DNA from: Lysinibacillus xylanilyticus
Lineage (GTDB): Bacteria; Bacillota; Bacilli; Bacillales_A; Planococcaceae
Length of the DNA: 64,000 bases
Direction: 5' to 3'
NCBI RefSeq assembly: GCF_001183605.1
Contig: NZ_LFXJ01000005.1
Coordinates: 1,647,004-1,711,003 of the forward strand
Shown one piece after another: positions 34,516 through 43,228 of this stretch. The notes below the pieces were generated by a model, which saw nothing but the letters and a program-made list of their open reading frames with translations, had not been told where the DNA came from and searched no databases. Position numbers and translations under genes: made by a program. Each line of letters opens with the position of its first letter. The first letter of the stretch is position 1.

Positions 34516-35688
34516 TTGAAAAAACATGTAGCACCATCTTTATTATTAATGATTGTTCTTGTAGCTTTTCCACAGATTAGCGAGACAATCTATTCACCAT
34601 CTCTACCTGATCTTTCAGAGGCATTAAATGCTTCAAATCGCTCTGTACAGTTAACCTTAAGTATTTATTTTATAGGGTTTGCAATTGGTGTCTTTTGTTG
34701 GGGATGGATTTCTGATTTTATTGGACGAAGACCGGCCATGCTAGGCGGTTTAATTTTTTATAGTATTGGCAGTTTCATGTGTTTTTACGCTGAAACTATT
34801 ACATTTCTATTAGTTAGTAGATTTATACAAGCTTTTGGGGCGGCGACAGGCTCGATAATAACGCAAACCATTTTGCGAGAAAGCGTATCTGGCAGTAAGA
34901 GACATGCTATGTTTGCACAAATTTCTGCGGTGATTGCCTTTACCCCTGCAGTAGGGCCTTTGATTGGTGGCTGGGTCGATCAAGCACTTGGTTTTAGAGC
35001 TGTTTTCTTCGTGCTCGTTGCGATGAGTATTTTGTTGTTTATCTACGCTTATTTCAGACTTCCTGAAACAACAGATAAAACAACGAGAAAAAAAATTGCT
35101 ATTTTCCCAGTTGTCAAACGTATTATTTCCTCACCAAGGGTTCTTGTATTTGGATTGCTGATTGGCGGGATAAATGGCGTGTTATTCAGTTACTATGCAG
35201 AAGCTCCTTTTATCTTTATTGATCATTTCAATTTATCACCTGGACTCTATGGATTTCTTGGTATAATTGTGGCCCTTGCTTCTATTATTGGTGCCATGAT
35301 TTCCAAAAGACTAATCAATAAATATCGACCGGAAAAAGTGATCCATCTAGGTAGTCTTGTGATGACTGTCGGAGCTTTATTATTACTAATCGTTAGTACA
35401 TTACCATTGTCTAATATCGTCTTACTAATGGGCATTTTAGTTTCCATTTTTATTACCTTATTAGGATCAGGAATTGCTCTACCTAATTGCTTAAGCCTTG
35501 CGCTTGTCAACTTTCAGGACGTTATCGGGACAGCTGGCGCGATTTTCAGTTTAGGCTATTACTTACTCGTAAGCTTAATAACATTTGGTATGAGTTTCCT
35601 GCATAATGGTTCATTGATGATTATGCCACTATATTTTTTCATCTTATCGATGATACTGTTATTATTCGGAAGAAAGTTTATTGTGTAA
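34516..35688 (+). CDS. MFS drug exporter, Bcr/CflA type
   Basis: 390 residues with about 12 membrane helices. The opening FPQISETIYSPSLPDLSEAL and the loop GWISDFIGRRPAML (motif A), followed by RFIQAFGAATGSI, identify the Bcr/CflA branch of DHA1 drug-proton antiporters. Members export bicyclomycin, chloramphenicol-like drugs or sulfonamides; the substrate here is unknown. TTG start, 7 bases after AGGAGGG. The preceding leader peptide and hairpins suggest that synthesis is induced by ribosome stalling. Own terminator. Confidence 0.87.
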   Translation: MKKHVAPSLLLMIVLVAFPQISETIYSPSLPDLSEALNASNRSVQLTLSIYFIGFAIGVFCWGWISDFIGRRPAMLGGLIFYSIGSFMCFYAETITFLLVSRFIQAFGAATGSIITQTILRESVSGSKRHAMFAQISAVIAFTPAVGPLIGGWVDQALGFRAVFFVLVAMSILLFIYAYFRLPETTDKTTRKKIAIFPVVKRIISSPRVLVFGLLIGGINGVLFSYYAEAPFIFIDHFNLSPGLYGFLGIIVALASIIGAMISKRLINKYRPEKVIHLGSLVMTVGALLLLIVSTLPLSNIVLLMGILVSIFITLLGSGIALPNCLSLALVNFQDVIGTAGAIFSLGYYLLVSLITFGMSFLHNGSLMIMPLYFFILSMILLLFGRKFIV

Positions 35689-35734
35689 AATATTGTAGCG
35701 GGAATATATATAATCAATAGCGCTTCCTTTATCG

Positions 35735-35770
35735 GCCACCCTATATATCTAGTAGGGTGGCTGCTTTTTT
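35735..35770. terminator. Bidirectional terminator
   Basis: GCCACCCTA and TAGGGTGGC stem followed by GCTTTTTT, between convergent genes. Confidence 0.8.
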
Positions 35771-36275
35771 ACTGAAAATAATAATTGACTACTTCCTCAG
35801 CCGAATGAAAAACGATATTGCTTTGAGTTCTATAAATAAATTTTGGTTCAGTACAAGCTTTTTCGAGGCTTTTTGCATACTTTAATGTATCTGTCATTTG
35901 CTCGATTATTTCAGTGTAACCGTCAAGATTATTAGAGATTTTCGGCATCATTGTATCGGAAATGTCTAAAATAATGGAAACTTGATCTTCCGCAAAACTA
36001 TTTAAATTTATGAAAAAGCACTCCTCTAAACTTTTTGAATGCTTATCTACGTTAATAACAGATTCACTATATTTTGCGATCAACCCAGTTGATGTCACCG
36101 TAATAGTAAAGCCCTGTTCGGTTAGTTTTTTATTAATGGCATCTAACAATGTATTGACTTCCGCATCCATTTTAGGCGTTACAGTTGACTGCATTAAATT
36201 ATCACAATTTTGATGAATGGTATCAATTTCTGCCTGCTTATCAACAAGTAATTTAAAGTTTGATAACGAGTACAT
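35769..36275 (-). CDS. Hypothetical protein, 168 aa
   Basis: Soluble, no signal peptide or membrane helix. The sequence mixes long helices (DAEVNTLLDAINKKLTEQGF, YTEIIEQMTDTLKYAKSLEK) with beta segments (FTITVTSTGLIAKY, DQVSIILDIS). Family not recognised. The start follows AAGGGGAG. Convergent with the MFS gene and not in an operon. Confidence 0.65.
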   Translation of the reverse strand: MYSLSNFKLLVDKQAEIDTIHQNCDNLMQSTVTPKMDAEVNTLLDAINKKLTEQGFTITVTSTGLIAKYSESVINVDKHSKSLEECFFINLNSFAEDQVSIILDISDTMMPKISNNLDGYTEIIEQMTDTLKYAKSLEKACTEPKFIYRTQSNIVFHSAEEVVNYYFQ

Positions 36276-36319
36276 ACTAAATCTCCCCTTTATTATAAGT
36301 TTGACATTAGGGAGTTTTT

Positions 36320-36455
36320 TTAGTCATCTTTCAGCCATATATTTTTAAAACAATGTTCTGATTACGAACCTATAGAAAATGGCATTAAACCTTTAGTAAT
36401 TGAGGTTGGCAAGTCTGGTGTAGTTGAAGGAACTTGGAGAAACTTATTGAATTGA
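36320..36455 (+). pseudogene. C-terminal gene fragment
   Basis: An open frame lacking a start codon encodes SDYEPIENGIKPLVIEVG and KSGVVEGTWRNLLN before TGA. Protein-like but not recognised. Followed by a hairpin near 36490. Probably the tail of a deleted gene. Confidence 0.35.
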
Positions 36456-36489
36456 TTAGTTGTGATCTGAGGATAAATAAAGATTTAAC

Positions 36490-36526
36490 AGAAGGCTGTC
36501 ACAAAGAGTTCAACAGACAGCCTTTC
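36490..36526. terminator. Terminator hairpin
   Basis: AAGGCTGTC and GACAGCCTT stem, serving the minus-strand GNAT gene that ends at 36532 and perhaps the fragment before it. Confidence 0.65.
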
Positions 36527-36531
36527 TAAAC

Positions 36532-36975
36532 TTAAATTAGATGTTTTACCATTGTATAATAGCTACTTCCTGGGGGATAATCTTTTATTTCACCTACAAC
36601 TTGATAACCCCTAGCCTCATAAAACGTACGTGCTTGAAAGTCATATGTAGTTAACAATGCTTTCGTAGCACCCATTTGCTTGGCAGCTTCTTCAGCTTTC
36701 ACTAGTAATTTCCCACCAATACCTTTTCCACGATATTCTTTACTAAACCAAAACTTATTGATTTCTACCCACCCCCAATAAACCTCAGCAGTGATACCAC
36801 CAATCCATTGTTGTTGATGATCGGTTACGATTAAGTTTAACGGACGAACAGAACCTTTTTGTCGAGTATTTTTATGGTATGGTGAATGTTCATCGTTGTA
36901 CTCTCTAATCTTCGTGTTTAAAAACGTAGTAAAGTCATCGTGTTTTTCTAATAAAACTTCTACTTGATAATCCAT
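36532..36975 (-). CDS. GNAT acetyltransferase, 147 aa
   Basis: A single GNAT domain. The acetyl-CoA loop is SKEYRGKGIGGKLLVKAEEA (~residue 80), followed by LTTYDFQARTFYEARGYQVVGE, typical of the small stand-alone family. Substrate unknown. It lies 22 bp downstream of the MazG-like gene on the same strand, possibly co-transcribed. Confidence 0.85.
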   Translation of the reverse strand: MDYQVEVLLEKHDDFTTFLNTKIREYNDEHSPYHKNTRQKGSVRPLNLIVTDHQQQWIGGITAEVYWGWVEINKFWFSKEYRGKGIGGKLLVKAEEAAKQMGATKALLTTYDFQARTFYEARGYQVVGEIKDYPPGSSYYTMVKHLI

Positions 36976-36997
36976 AAGAATCCCCCTTTATGTATTT

Positions 36998-37315
36998 CTA
37001 TGCTTTATAACGCTCCATGAGTTTTTCCTGATGAGCAGAAAAAATTTCTTCTAGTGAAATATCATATTTATTAGCGATAACAATAATATTCCCTAAAACA
37101 TCTCCAAGCTCCTCTACTAATTCCTGCTTATTTTCTTCATATGTTTGAATCTTTTCATCTGGTCTATCTCTACCAATTTCTAAAGCTCGTATAGCTCTTG
37201 CTACTTCCCCAGTTTCTTCAGCTAGGAAGCCAATACGCGTAAAAATACTTAAATCAGACCAACCACGAGTATCATAATAATCTTTCACCCATTTTTGAAA
37301 CTCATTTAATTCCAT
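36998..37315 (-). CDS. MazG-like nucleotide pyrophosphohydrolase
   Basis: About 105 residues, the short MazG-domain type. It hydrolyses non-canonical or excess NTPs to NMP and pyrophosphate. The metal site EExxE...ExxD is visible as LAEETGEVARAIRALE and ELVEELGDVLGNIIVIAN. The start is set at MELNEF because GGAGG lies 8 bases upstream; an ATG five codons earlier is possible. A house-cleaning role is likely. Confidence 0.83.
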   Translation of the reverse strand: MELNEFQKWVKDYYDTRGWSDLSIFTRIGFLAEETGEVARAIRALEIGRDRPDEKIQTYEENKQELVEELGDVLGNIIVIANKYDISLEEIFSAHQEKLMERYKA

Positions 37316-37455
37316 TTCTATTTCCTCCATTTCTTTCCTCTTAAAATTAAATTATACTATAAAAGTGAAACGTGAATCAGTGTGGTTATTTCATCCCCCA
37401 CTTAAAGTTCACTGCCCGTTAATGCGGAAAGAAACTTATCAGATATGGAGGAACA

Positions 37456-38034
37456 ATGATGGATAGTATTGCAGTATTTTGTGGATCAAGCATCGGTGCT
37501 TCTGAGGCATATAAAGAAGGAGCTATTCTTCTAGGAAAAGAATTAGCAAAACGTAATATTACCTTAATTTATGGCGGAGCCAGTGTAGGTGTGATGGGAA
37601 CAGTTGCAGACACGGTTCTTAGTGAAGGTGGTAAGGTGATTGGCGTTATTCCGACATTGTTAGAGGAACGTGAAATTTCTCATAAGCATTTAACAGAGCT
37701 AATTGTCGTCAATTCTATGCATGAACGCAAAAGCAAAATGATGGAACTAGCTGATGGCTTTATTGCTTTGCCTGGAGGACCTGGTACGTTAGAAGAATTT
37801 TTTGAAGTATTCACTTGGAATCAAATCGGCCTTCTGCAAAAGCCTTGTGGTATTTTAAATATCAACCATTATTATGATTTACTCATAGAGTTATTTGACC
37901 ATATGCAAAACGAGCAATTTTTACAAGCCCAATCTCGAAATGCACTACTTGTAGATGATGACGTTGCGGGACTATTAGATAAATGTGCTGCCTATGTTCC
38001 TCCTGCAGTTAAAACATATCAAACTAATAAATAA
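37456..38034 (+). CDS. LOG-family nucleoside 5'-monophosphate phosphoribohydrolase
   Basis: 192 residues, matching the TIGR00730 LOG family that releases free bases from nucleotides, including cytokinin riboside monophosphates. Landmarks are VFCGSSIGASEAYKEGA, LIYGGASVGVMG, RKSKMMELADGFIALPGGPG and TLEEFFEVFTWNQIG; the PGGxGTxxE motif is intact. GGAGGAACA precedes two ATG codons, so the start may be three bases later. It is divergent from the MazG-like gene, hinting at shared nucleotide house-cleaning. Confidence 0.9.
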   Translation: MMDSIAVFCGSSIGASEAYKEGAILLGKELAKRNITLIYGGASVGVMGTVADTVLSEGGKVIGVIPTLLEEREISHKHLTELIVVNSMHERKSKMMELADGFIALPGGPGTLEEFFEVFTWNQIGLLQKPCGILNINHYYDLLIELFDHMQNEQFLQAQSRNALLVDDDVAGLLDKCAAYVPPAVKTYQTNK

Positions 38035-38070
38035 ATTTAGGAAATAAAAATTCTTCACTATCTTACATAC

Positions 38071-38109
38071 CGAAAAACAGCTAAAATCTATGAATTCAGC
38101 TGTTTTTCA
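38071..38109 (+). terminator. Terminator of the LOG gene
   Basis: GAAAAACAGCT and AGCTGTTTTTC stem with a built-in T-run. Confidence 0.75.
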
Positions 38110-38172
38110 TGTTGTTTTTATATCAATAAGATTAAGTGTCATAGTAAATAAAGTATGACTCTTAGGCAAAGC

Positions 38173-38232
38173 GAGGGACTGATTTCCGTTCCGACTGGGA
38201 GCTTTCCTGGAGGGCGTCCAGTCTAAAATCCA
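38173..38232. repeat. GC-rich dispersed repeat, partial copy
   Basis: GATTTCCGTTCCGACTGGGA followed by GCTTTCCTGGAGGGCGTCC. The first block is the inverted form of the 34260-34290 end of copy 1. Intergenic, no gene. Confidence 0.65.
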
Positions 38233-38310
38233 ATCAACCAATTGGCATAGCGTGTAACTATTGGTAACAAATGCTTCCGATACTTATGTATATTTCTGCA
38301 CAACCTATTT

Positions 38311-38961
38311 TTATAGTGTATCAATCTTTAATTCCCTAGCTTGTATCATTAATTCAGAAAGTGGATTCTCTAATAATACGCGTAATTCAAATCCTGTTTC
38401 AGTTTTATAGATTTCATCATATAACCACCAAGAGCCTTCTAATTGTTCTGGAATCAAACATTTCTCGACATCACTAAAAGTTAGTTTTACATTTTTGTCA
38501 TACCAACCTACACTTGTTCCAGCTATAATAAGCGTAATTGTAGATTCAGTTGAAGAGATAGTTAATACTTCTCCATCGTGCAATGATTTTGTACGTATTT
38601 CAAGAGCTTGATATGGGAGCTTCTCTTTTATTTCCTCAAATTCTTCCATATACTGTTTACGTATATCATGACTACGACTTTGATAATTTTCATTCCATTC
38701 TTCAGCCATTTTTCGTAATTCTTTAGATGGGTATTCTGTTTTTAGAGAGCCATCTAAAATATATGGATGAAATGGTGCTGGAAGAAATGTTAATAAATCA
38801 TCTTTTCGCCATTCCAACTCTGCTTGTAAAATTTCAAAATAGCTTGTCCCATCTTCGTTTTTCCAATTCAAGCTTTCTTCCCAATCTTCTTTAGAGTCAG
38901 GAAAGGTTAAAAAACCATAGACTTGCATTTCTCGATACCAATTTTGAGTGAAATATTTCAA
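38311..38961 (-). CDS. DUF4085-like protein, 216 aa
   Basis: Begins MKYFTQNWYREMQVYGFL, an opening I associate with DUF4085 proteins of Bacillaceae. The N-terminal two thirds are helical and rich in Glu, Lys and Trp; the C-terminal part is beta-rich (VLTISSTESTITLIIAGTSV, GFELRVLLENPLSELMI). No catalytic motif is apparent and the function is unknown. Monocistronic. Confidence 0.65.
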   Translation of the reverse strand: MKYFTQNWYREMQVYGFLTFPDSKEDWEESLNWKNEDGTSYFEILQAELEWRKDDLLTFLPAPFHPYILDGSLKTEYPSKELRKMAEEWNENYQSRSHDIRKQYMEEFEEIKEKLPYQALEIRTKSLHDGEVLTISSTESTITLIIAGTSVGWYDKNVKLTFSDVEKCLIPEQLEGSWWLYDEIYKTETGFELRVLLENPLSELMIQARELKIDTL

Positions 38962-39075
38962 TTAATACTCCCCCGTTCGTTTAAGTGCATTTCTTACTAA
39001 TCTTTATCATTCTATACATATCCATAATTATCCACATCAATACATCGTTGAACATAGTTGTCTTTAAATTAATCG

Positions 39076-39162
39076 CTAGTATTGGTGTCTACTGAATGAA
39101 AGAACTGAACTACAACGATCTAACAATGTTCCATCTAAATCAAATATTACCGCTCCAATCAT
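39076..39162 (-). pseudogene. N-terminal stub of a HAD-family hydrolase
   Basis: An ATG behind AAAGGGATGCATACTA opens MIGAVIFDLDGTLLDRCSSV, the catalytic DxDGT motif I of HAD phosphatases. After 28 codons the frame ends in TAG. Motifs II to IV are absent, so only the 5' end of the gene survives. Confidence 0.75.
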
Positions 39163-39194
39163 TAGTATGCATCCCTTTATTTTAAATCTCCATT

Positions 39195-39383
39195 CTACAA
39201 CTCTTTACGTTTTTTCACTGCCACTACTGCTATCATCACCATTACTAACTTTATCACCAAAATTAATGCGTAAATGCTAAAGGATATGATCGCTGGTAAA
39301 AGCACTAACCACCAAGACCATGCGATAACATTCGTTAGCTTTAATACTACAAAGACAATCGTTAATACTTCAGCAATTCCCAT
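39195..39383 (-). CDS. Small two-helix membrane protein
   Basis: About 62 residues with two hydrophobic helices (IAEVLTIVFVVLKLTNVIAW and LVLLPAIISFSIYALILVIK) and a basic tail KKRKEL. It resembles the short Bacillus and phage proteins labelled transmembrane Fragile-X-F. The start at MGIAEV follows GGTGGTGTGAAC. Function unknown. Confidence 0.6.
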   Translation of the reverse strand: MGIAEVLTIVFVVLKLTNVIAWSWWLVLLPAIISFSIYALILVIKLVMVMIAVVAVKKRKEL

Positions 39384-39548
39384 GTTCACACCACCAGACA
39401 CCAGATTATCGTCATACCAAATTTAGTTTATTGTTGTTAATTCTTCTGAAGTCTTTACCTAAACTTGTCCCCTCAAACTTCATTGTTATACAACTATTTA
39501 AACACTTTACACGAAACTTTTAAAACCTTTTAACTTTTTCAAAAATAA

Positions 39549-39574
39549 CGAACCTTTTTATTTGGTAATTCGTC
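39549..39574 (+). promoter_or_regulatory. ECF-sigma-type promoter, paralog copy 1
   Basis: CGAACC, exactly 16 bases, CGTC followed by TAAAT. The same arrangement precedes all three paralogs. Confidence 0.6.
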
Positions 39575-39587
39575 TAAATGTTGGAAA

Positions 39588-40034
39588 CTGTATCTTGAAG
39601 AACTTCATCCACCTCAAACATTTGAAGAATATATACAAAACTTCGAGTTAGTAGATATCCCTGCTGAAACTTTAGCAAAACTAAAAAGTATTTATGAGGA
39701 TATCCCAAAAGCAGAAAAAGATGACAATACTGACTTAGTAGATAAACTATACGAGGAATTCTATGACATCATTGGTCAGTTTATAAAACCTCAAACATTT
39801 GATGAATACATGGCTGACAACTATGATTTCAAAGTTAGTAAAGCGGATAGCAAGCAATTAAAACAGCTTTATGAAGATATCTTAAAGCAAGATTACAAAA
39901 AAGAACAAGCAAGAATTGAAGAAAAATGGGAAGCATTCGATACTATTTTAGAGCCCTATTTTAAGGCAAATAAAGAAATTCTAATCTCTGCTTCTAAACT
40001 AATCATTAACGGCCAAGAATACCTACCACAATAA
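39588..40034 (+). pseudogene. 5'-truncated paralog of the ECF-controlled secreted proteins
   Basis: The promoter and leader of the family are kept up to TTGGAAAC, and then the sequence jumps straight into the second half of the gene (EELHPPQTFEEYI ... NGQEYLPQ, about 149 codons). Ribosome site, signal peptide and N-terminal domain are gone. A clean internal deletion has fused leader to C-terminal half. An ATG at 39810 has no ribosome site. It is co-linear with the two intact copies downstream. Confidence 0.85.
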
Positions 40035-40040
40035 ATAAAA

Positions 40041-40092
40041 GAATCGGGGTGTCTCAACAATCATTAATATGACTGTTGGGATTCCCTTTTTT
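40041..40092 (+). terminator. Terminator of paralog copy 1
   Basis: GAATCGGGG and TCTCAACA pair imperfectly with TGTTGGGA and TTCCC, followed by TTTTTT. The same structure follows each paralog. Confidence 0.65.
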
Positions 40093-40099
40093 GTTGGTT

Positions 40100-40207
40100 C
40101 TACAATAATTTAGCCTCCCTTCCAGAAATACGATAAATATAAACTCCCTTCTCTTTTGGTGTGGAAAAACTACCTTCAATTTTTATTGTTTTCAATCGCA
40201 TCGCCAT
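40100..40207 (-). other. Possible 35-codon ORF between paralogs
   Basis: GGGGGAGATAA precedes an ATG that opens MAMRLKTIKIEG and continues for 35 codons (KEKGVYIYRISGREAKLL). A decayed version is visible on the same strand around 41700-41770, so this is part of the repeated unit. Weak support for a real gene. Confidence 0.25.
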
Positions 40208-40375
40208 TTATCTCCCCCTCTACTTTGATGTCATCTATAGGGTGGTTGCGAAATTGATTAACACATTCTTTTCATATGTACCTTGTACTATTGGTACTGC
40301 TCAAGCTTTATTGTTATATCCTATTTAAACACTCAGCATGGAATCTTGGGAAATTTTATCTTATCAAAAAAATAA

Positions 40376-40401
40376 CGAACCTTTTCATTTGGTAATTCGT
40401 C
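40376..40401 (+). promoter_or_regulatory. ECF-sigma-type promoter, paralog copy 2
   Basis: CGAACC, 16-base spacer, CGTC. It lies 50 bp upstream of the start codon. Confidence 0.65.
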
Positions 40402-40450
40402 TAAATATTGGAAACTAAGAGTTCCATAGTAAAAAAAGGGAGATATAATC

Positions 40451-41626
40451 ATGAAAAAACCAATTAAAAAATCTTGGATGATTGCTTCAGCACTAACAAT
40501 AGGAATGGCTGTTCTTACACCCCTTCAAGCAGGAGCTACTTCAGTAGAACCAACAAATGGTGTTACTGTTCAAATCGAACAACAAATTACAGGAACGATT
40601 ACAAAATTCAACGGAGTCGGGGTTGGGATAAAGGGTAGAGATGGTAAAAACTACTACGTCAGTTTCTCTAAATTTTCTGACGAGCAAGTGAAACAAATGA
40701 GAAAGAACATAGTAGAAGGACAGGAAATAACAGTTGAAGGTGGAGTAGTCGAACATTATGCAGACTTCTACACTTTCGAAGATTATAAAAAGGACTTGCC
40801 TAAAAATATACCAAATGAAGAGTTAACAAAATTAGAAAAAATGTTTAGTGAAATGAAGAAGCTAGAAAAAGAAGCTTCAAAAACGAAAGATATGAAAGAG
40901 TCTGAAAAGAAATATGAGGAATTTTTTAAACTTCAGGAAGATATGTTTCAAATCACGAAGCCTTATATTTTAGCTAATTGGCAGCCTGAACCATTTAATG
41001 AGTTTCTAGAATACTACTACGAATTTAGTGAAAATAATATAGTTATTGCAGAAAATGATAAAAAAAAGCTTAAAGATATTTATGAAGAATGGGTAAAGCT
41101 TAGAAAAGATGGTCAAGAGGAAAAGTCTGAAGAGAAAATGAAAGAATTTAAGAAAGTACTTCGACCATATCTTGATGAACTTAATCCACCTGAAACGTTT
41201 GAAAAATACATCGAAGGTGTTAATTTAGAAAAAATCTCAACAGAAGATTTAGCAAAACTAAAAGCTATTTACGAAGATAGTCAAAAAGCAGAAAGAGATG
41301 AAAATTATGAATTGTATAACAAACTATCGATGGAGCTTTATGACATCATTAGTCAATTCATAATACCTCCAACGTTTGAAGAATATTTGTCAGAATATAT
41401 GTCGCTACGTTATGAAATCAAAGTTAATAAAGCAGATAGCAAGAAATTGAAACAGCTTTATGAAGAAATCTTAAAGCTAGATAAAAAAGAAGATTCAACA
41501 AAGATTGATGAAAAATGGGAAGCGTTTCACAATATTTTAGAGCCATATTTTGAAGCAAATAAAGAAATTCTGATTTCTGCTTCTAAATTAACAATTAATG
41601 GTCAAGAATACCTACCACAAAAGTAA
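40451..41626 (+). CDS. Secreted helical-repeat protein, ECF-controlled (paralog 2)
   Basis: 391 residues. The signal peptide (MKKPIKKSWMIAS core, ending PLQAGA, residues 1-28) leads into a ~75-residue beta domain resembling an OB fold (GTITKFNGVGVGIKGRDGKN, VEGQEITVEGGVVE). Three helical modules of ~70 residues follow (~residues 160-375), each with a xxFxEY start and a LKxxYEExxKL core, then a conserved ISASKLTINGQEYLP end. The start follows GGGAGATATAATC. Family not recognised. The ECF-type promoter suggests an envelope-stress role such as binding wall or lipid components; this is inference. Confidence 0.75.
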   Translation: MKKPIKKSWMIASALTIGMAVLTPLQAGATSVEPTNGVTVQIEQQITGTITKFNGVGVGIKGRDGKNYYVSFSKFSDEQVKQMRKNIVEGQEITVEGGVVEHYADFYTFEDYKKDLPKNIPNEELTKLEKMFSEMKKLEKEASKTKDMKESEKKYEEFFKLQEDMFQITKPYILANWQPEPFNEFLEYYYEFSENNIVIAENDKKKLKDIYEEWVKLRKDGQEEKSEEKMKEFKKVLRPYLDELNPPETFEKYIEGVNLEKISTEDLAKLKAIYEDSQKAERDENYELYNKLSMELYDIISQFIIPPTFEEYLSEYMSLRYEIKVNKADSKKLKQLYEEILKLDKKEDSTKIDEKWEAFHNILEPYFEANKEILISASKLTINGQEYLPQK

Positions 41627-41629
41627 AAG

Positions 41630-41676
41630 AATCGGGAGTCTTAACACTCATTAACATGACTGTTGGGATTCCCCTT
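41630..41676 (+). terminator. Terminator of paralog copy 2
   Basis: Same GAATCGGG ... GGGATTCCCC architecture as copies 1 and 3, followed by TTTG. Confidence 0.6.
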
Positions 41677-41883
41677 TGTGTTGATTCAACAATAAAAGAA
41701 CTTCCTTTAAACCCTTCTCTTTTGGTGTAAAAAAAATACCACATTCAATTTTTATTGGGTCATTCGTTATCTCCAGTTATCTACCTTCTCCCTGCTCCTT
41801 TGATGCATCCATAGGCAAATGGTGAAAATTATCAACACACTCATTATTTATATGGAATGTTTGAAACTTTTTCAAAAAAACGA

Positions 41884-41909
41884 TGAACCTTTTAATTTGG
41901 TAATTCGTC
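41884..41909 (+). promoter_or_regulatory. ECF-sigma-type promoter, paralog copy 3
   Basis: TGAACC, 16-base spacer, CGTC. Closest of the three to the TGAAAC consensus. Confidence 0.65.
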
Positions 41910-41958
41910 TAAATATTGGAAACATTGAGTTCCATAGTAAATAAAGGGAGATATGACT

Positions 41959-43113
41959 ATGAAAAAACCAATTAAAAAATCTTGGATGATTGCTTCAGCA
42001 CTAACAATAGGAATGGCTGTTCTAACGCCACTACAAGCAGGAGCTACAGAAGTAAAAACAACAGATAGTAGTAGTACTACTACTATCCAACTTGAACAAA
42101 AAATTACAGGAAAGATTAAAGGCATCTATGGCGACGGAATGAACATTAAAGGAAATGATGGTAAAAGTTACTTCGTCAGTTTCTATAAATTTTCAACTGA
42201 ACAAATAGAAAAAATGAACTTAGTAGAAGGACAGGAAATTTCTGTAGAAGGTAGTGTCGTAGAGAGTTATTCAGACTTCTACACGTTTGCAGTTTATAAA
42301 AAAGAATTGCCTAAAGAGGTTACAAAAGAAGATCTAACAAAATTAGAAAAAATGTTTAATGAAATCAAGAAGCTAGAAAAAGAAGTGTCAAAAGAAGAGA
42401 CTGAAGAAGAGAAAGAAAAGAAATATGAGGAAATAAATAAAATTTACGAAGAAATGTCTAAAATTACAAAGCCATATATTTTAGCTAATTGGCAGCCTCA
42501 ATCATATGAAGAATATATACAAGAATTCGGATTTAATGAGAAAAATATTGTTATTAAAGAAAACGATACTACACAGCTTAAAGCTATTTATGCAGAATGG
42601 GTACAGCTTGTAAAAAGTGGTGATGAAGAAAAAGCTAACGATAAACATGATGAATTGTATAAAATCCTTCAACCATATTTTGATGAACTATATCCACCAC
42701 AAACTTTTGAAGAATTCGTTAAAGAATTGAAATTAGATATCCCTGCTGAAACTTTAGCAAAACTAAAACCTGTTTTTGAAAACGCTCAAAAGGCAGATAA
42801 AGAGGAAGATATGGAGTTGTCTAATAAGCTATGGCATGAAATCTATCAAATGATTAGTCCATACATCAAGCCAGTAACATTTGAAGAATACATGTCTGAC
42901 TTCGAATTTGAAGTTAGCGAAGCGGATAAAATGCAATTAAAACCGCTTTATGAAGAAGCCTCAGCTCTCGATAGAGAAGGTAATACTGAAAAAGCACAAG
43001 AAAAATGGGAAGCAATTTACAAAATTTTAGAACCATATTTTGAAGTAAATCAAGACACTCTAATCTCTGCTTCTAAAGTAATAATTAACGGCCAAGATTA
43101 TCTAGCAGAATAA
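41959..43113 (+). CDS. Secreted helical-repeat protein, ECF-controlled (paralog 3)
   Basis: 384 residues, with the same design as paralog 2: almost identical signal peptide, N-terminal beta domain (GKIKGIYGDGMNIKGNDGKS), then three helical modules (YEEYIQEFGFNEKNIVIKEN, FEEFVKELKLDIPAETLAKL, FEEYMSDFEFEVSEADKMQL) and the ISASKVIINGQDYL end. The signal-peptide DNA is nearly unchanged between copies while the body has diverged, pointing to recent exchange or purifying selection there. The start at the second ATG has 9-base spacing from GGGAG. Function unknown. Confidence 0.75.
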   Translation: MKKPIKKSWMIASALTIGMAVLTPLQAGATEVKTTDSSSTTTIQLEQKITGKIKGIYGDGMNIKGNDGKSYFVSFYKFSTEQIEKMNLVEGQEISVEGSVVESYSDFYTFAVYKKELPKEVTKEDLTKLEKMFNEIKKLEKEVSKEETEEEKEKKYEEINKIYEEMSKITKPYILANWQPQSYEEYIQEFGFNEKNIVIKENDTTQLKAIYAEWVQLVKSGDEEKANDKHDELYKILQPYFDELYPPQTFEEFVKELKLDIPAETLAKLKPVFENAQKADKEEDMELSNKLWHEIYQMISPYIKPVTFEEYMSDFEFEVSEADKMQLKPLYEEASALDREGNTEKAQEKWEAIYKILEPYFEVNQDTLISASKVIINGQDYLAE

Positions 43114-43118
43114 GAAAA

Positions 43119-43157
43119 GGAATTGGGGTGTCTCATTTTGGGATTCCCCCTTTTTTC
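43119..43157 (+). terminator. Terminator of paralog copy 3
   Basis: GGAATTGGGG and GGGATTCCCCC pair around a short loop, followed by TTTTTT. Confidence 0.7.
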
Positions 43158-43228
43158 TTTTAAGAGCTAAAGTTAACCTTTATTCCGAACTATTTAAATG
43201 ATTCCATTAATTTGGTAACCTAAAACAT

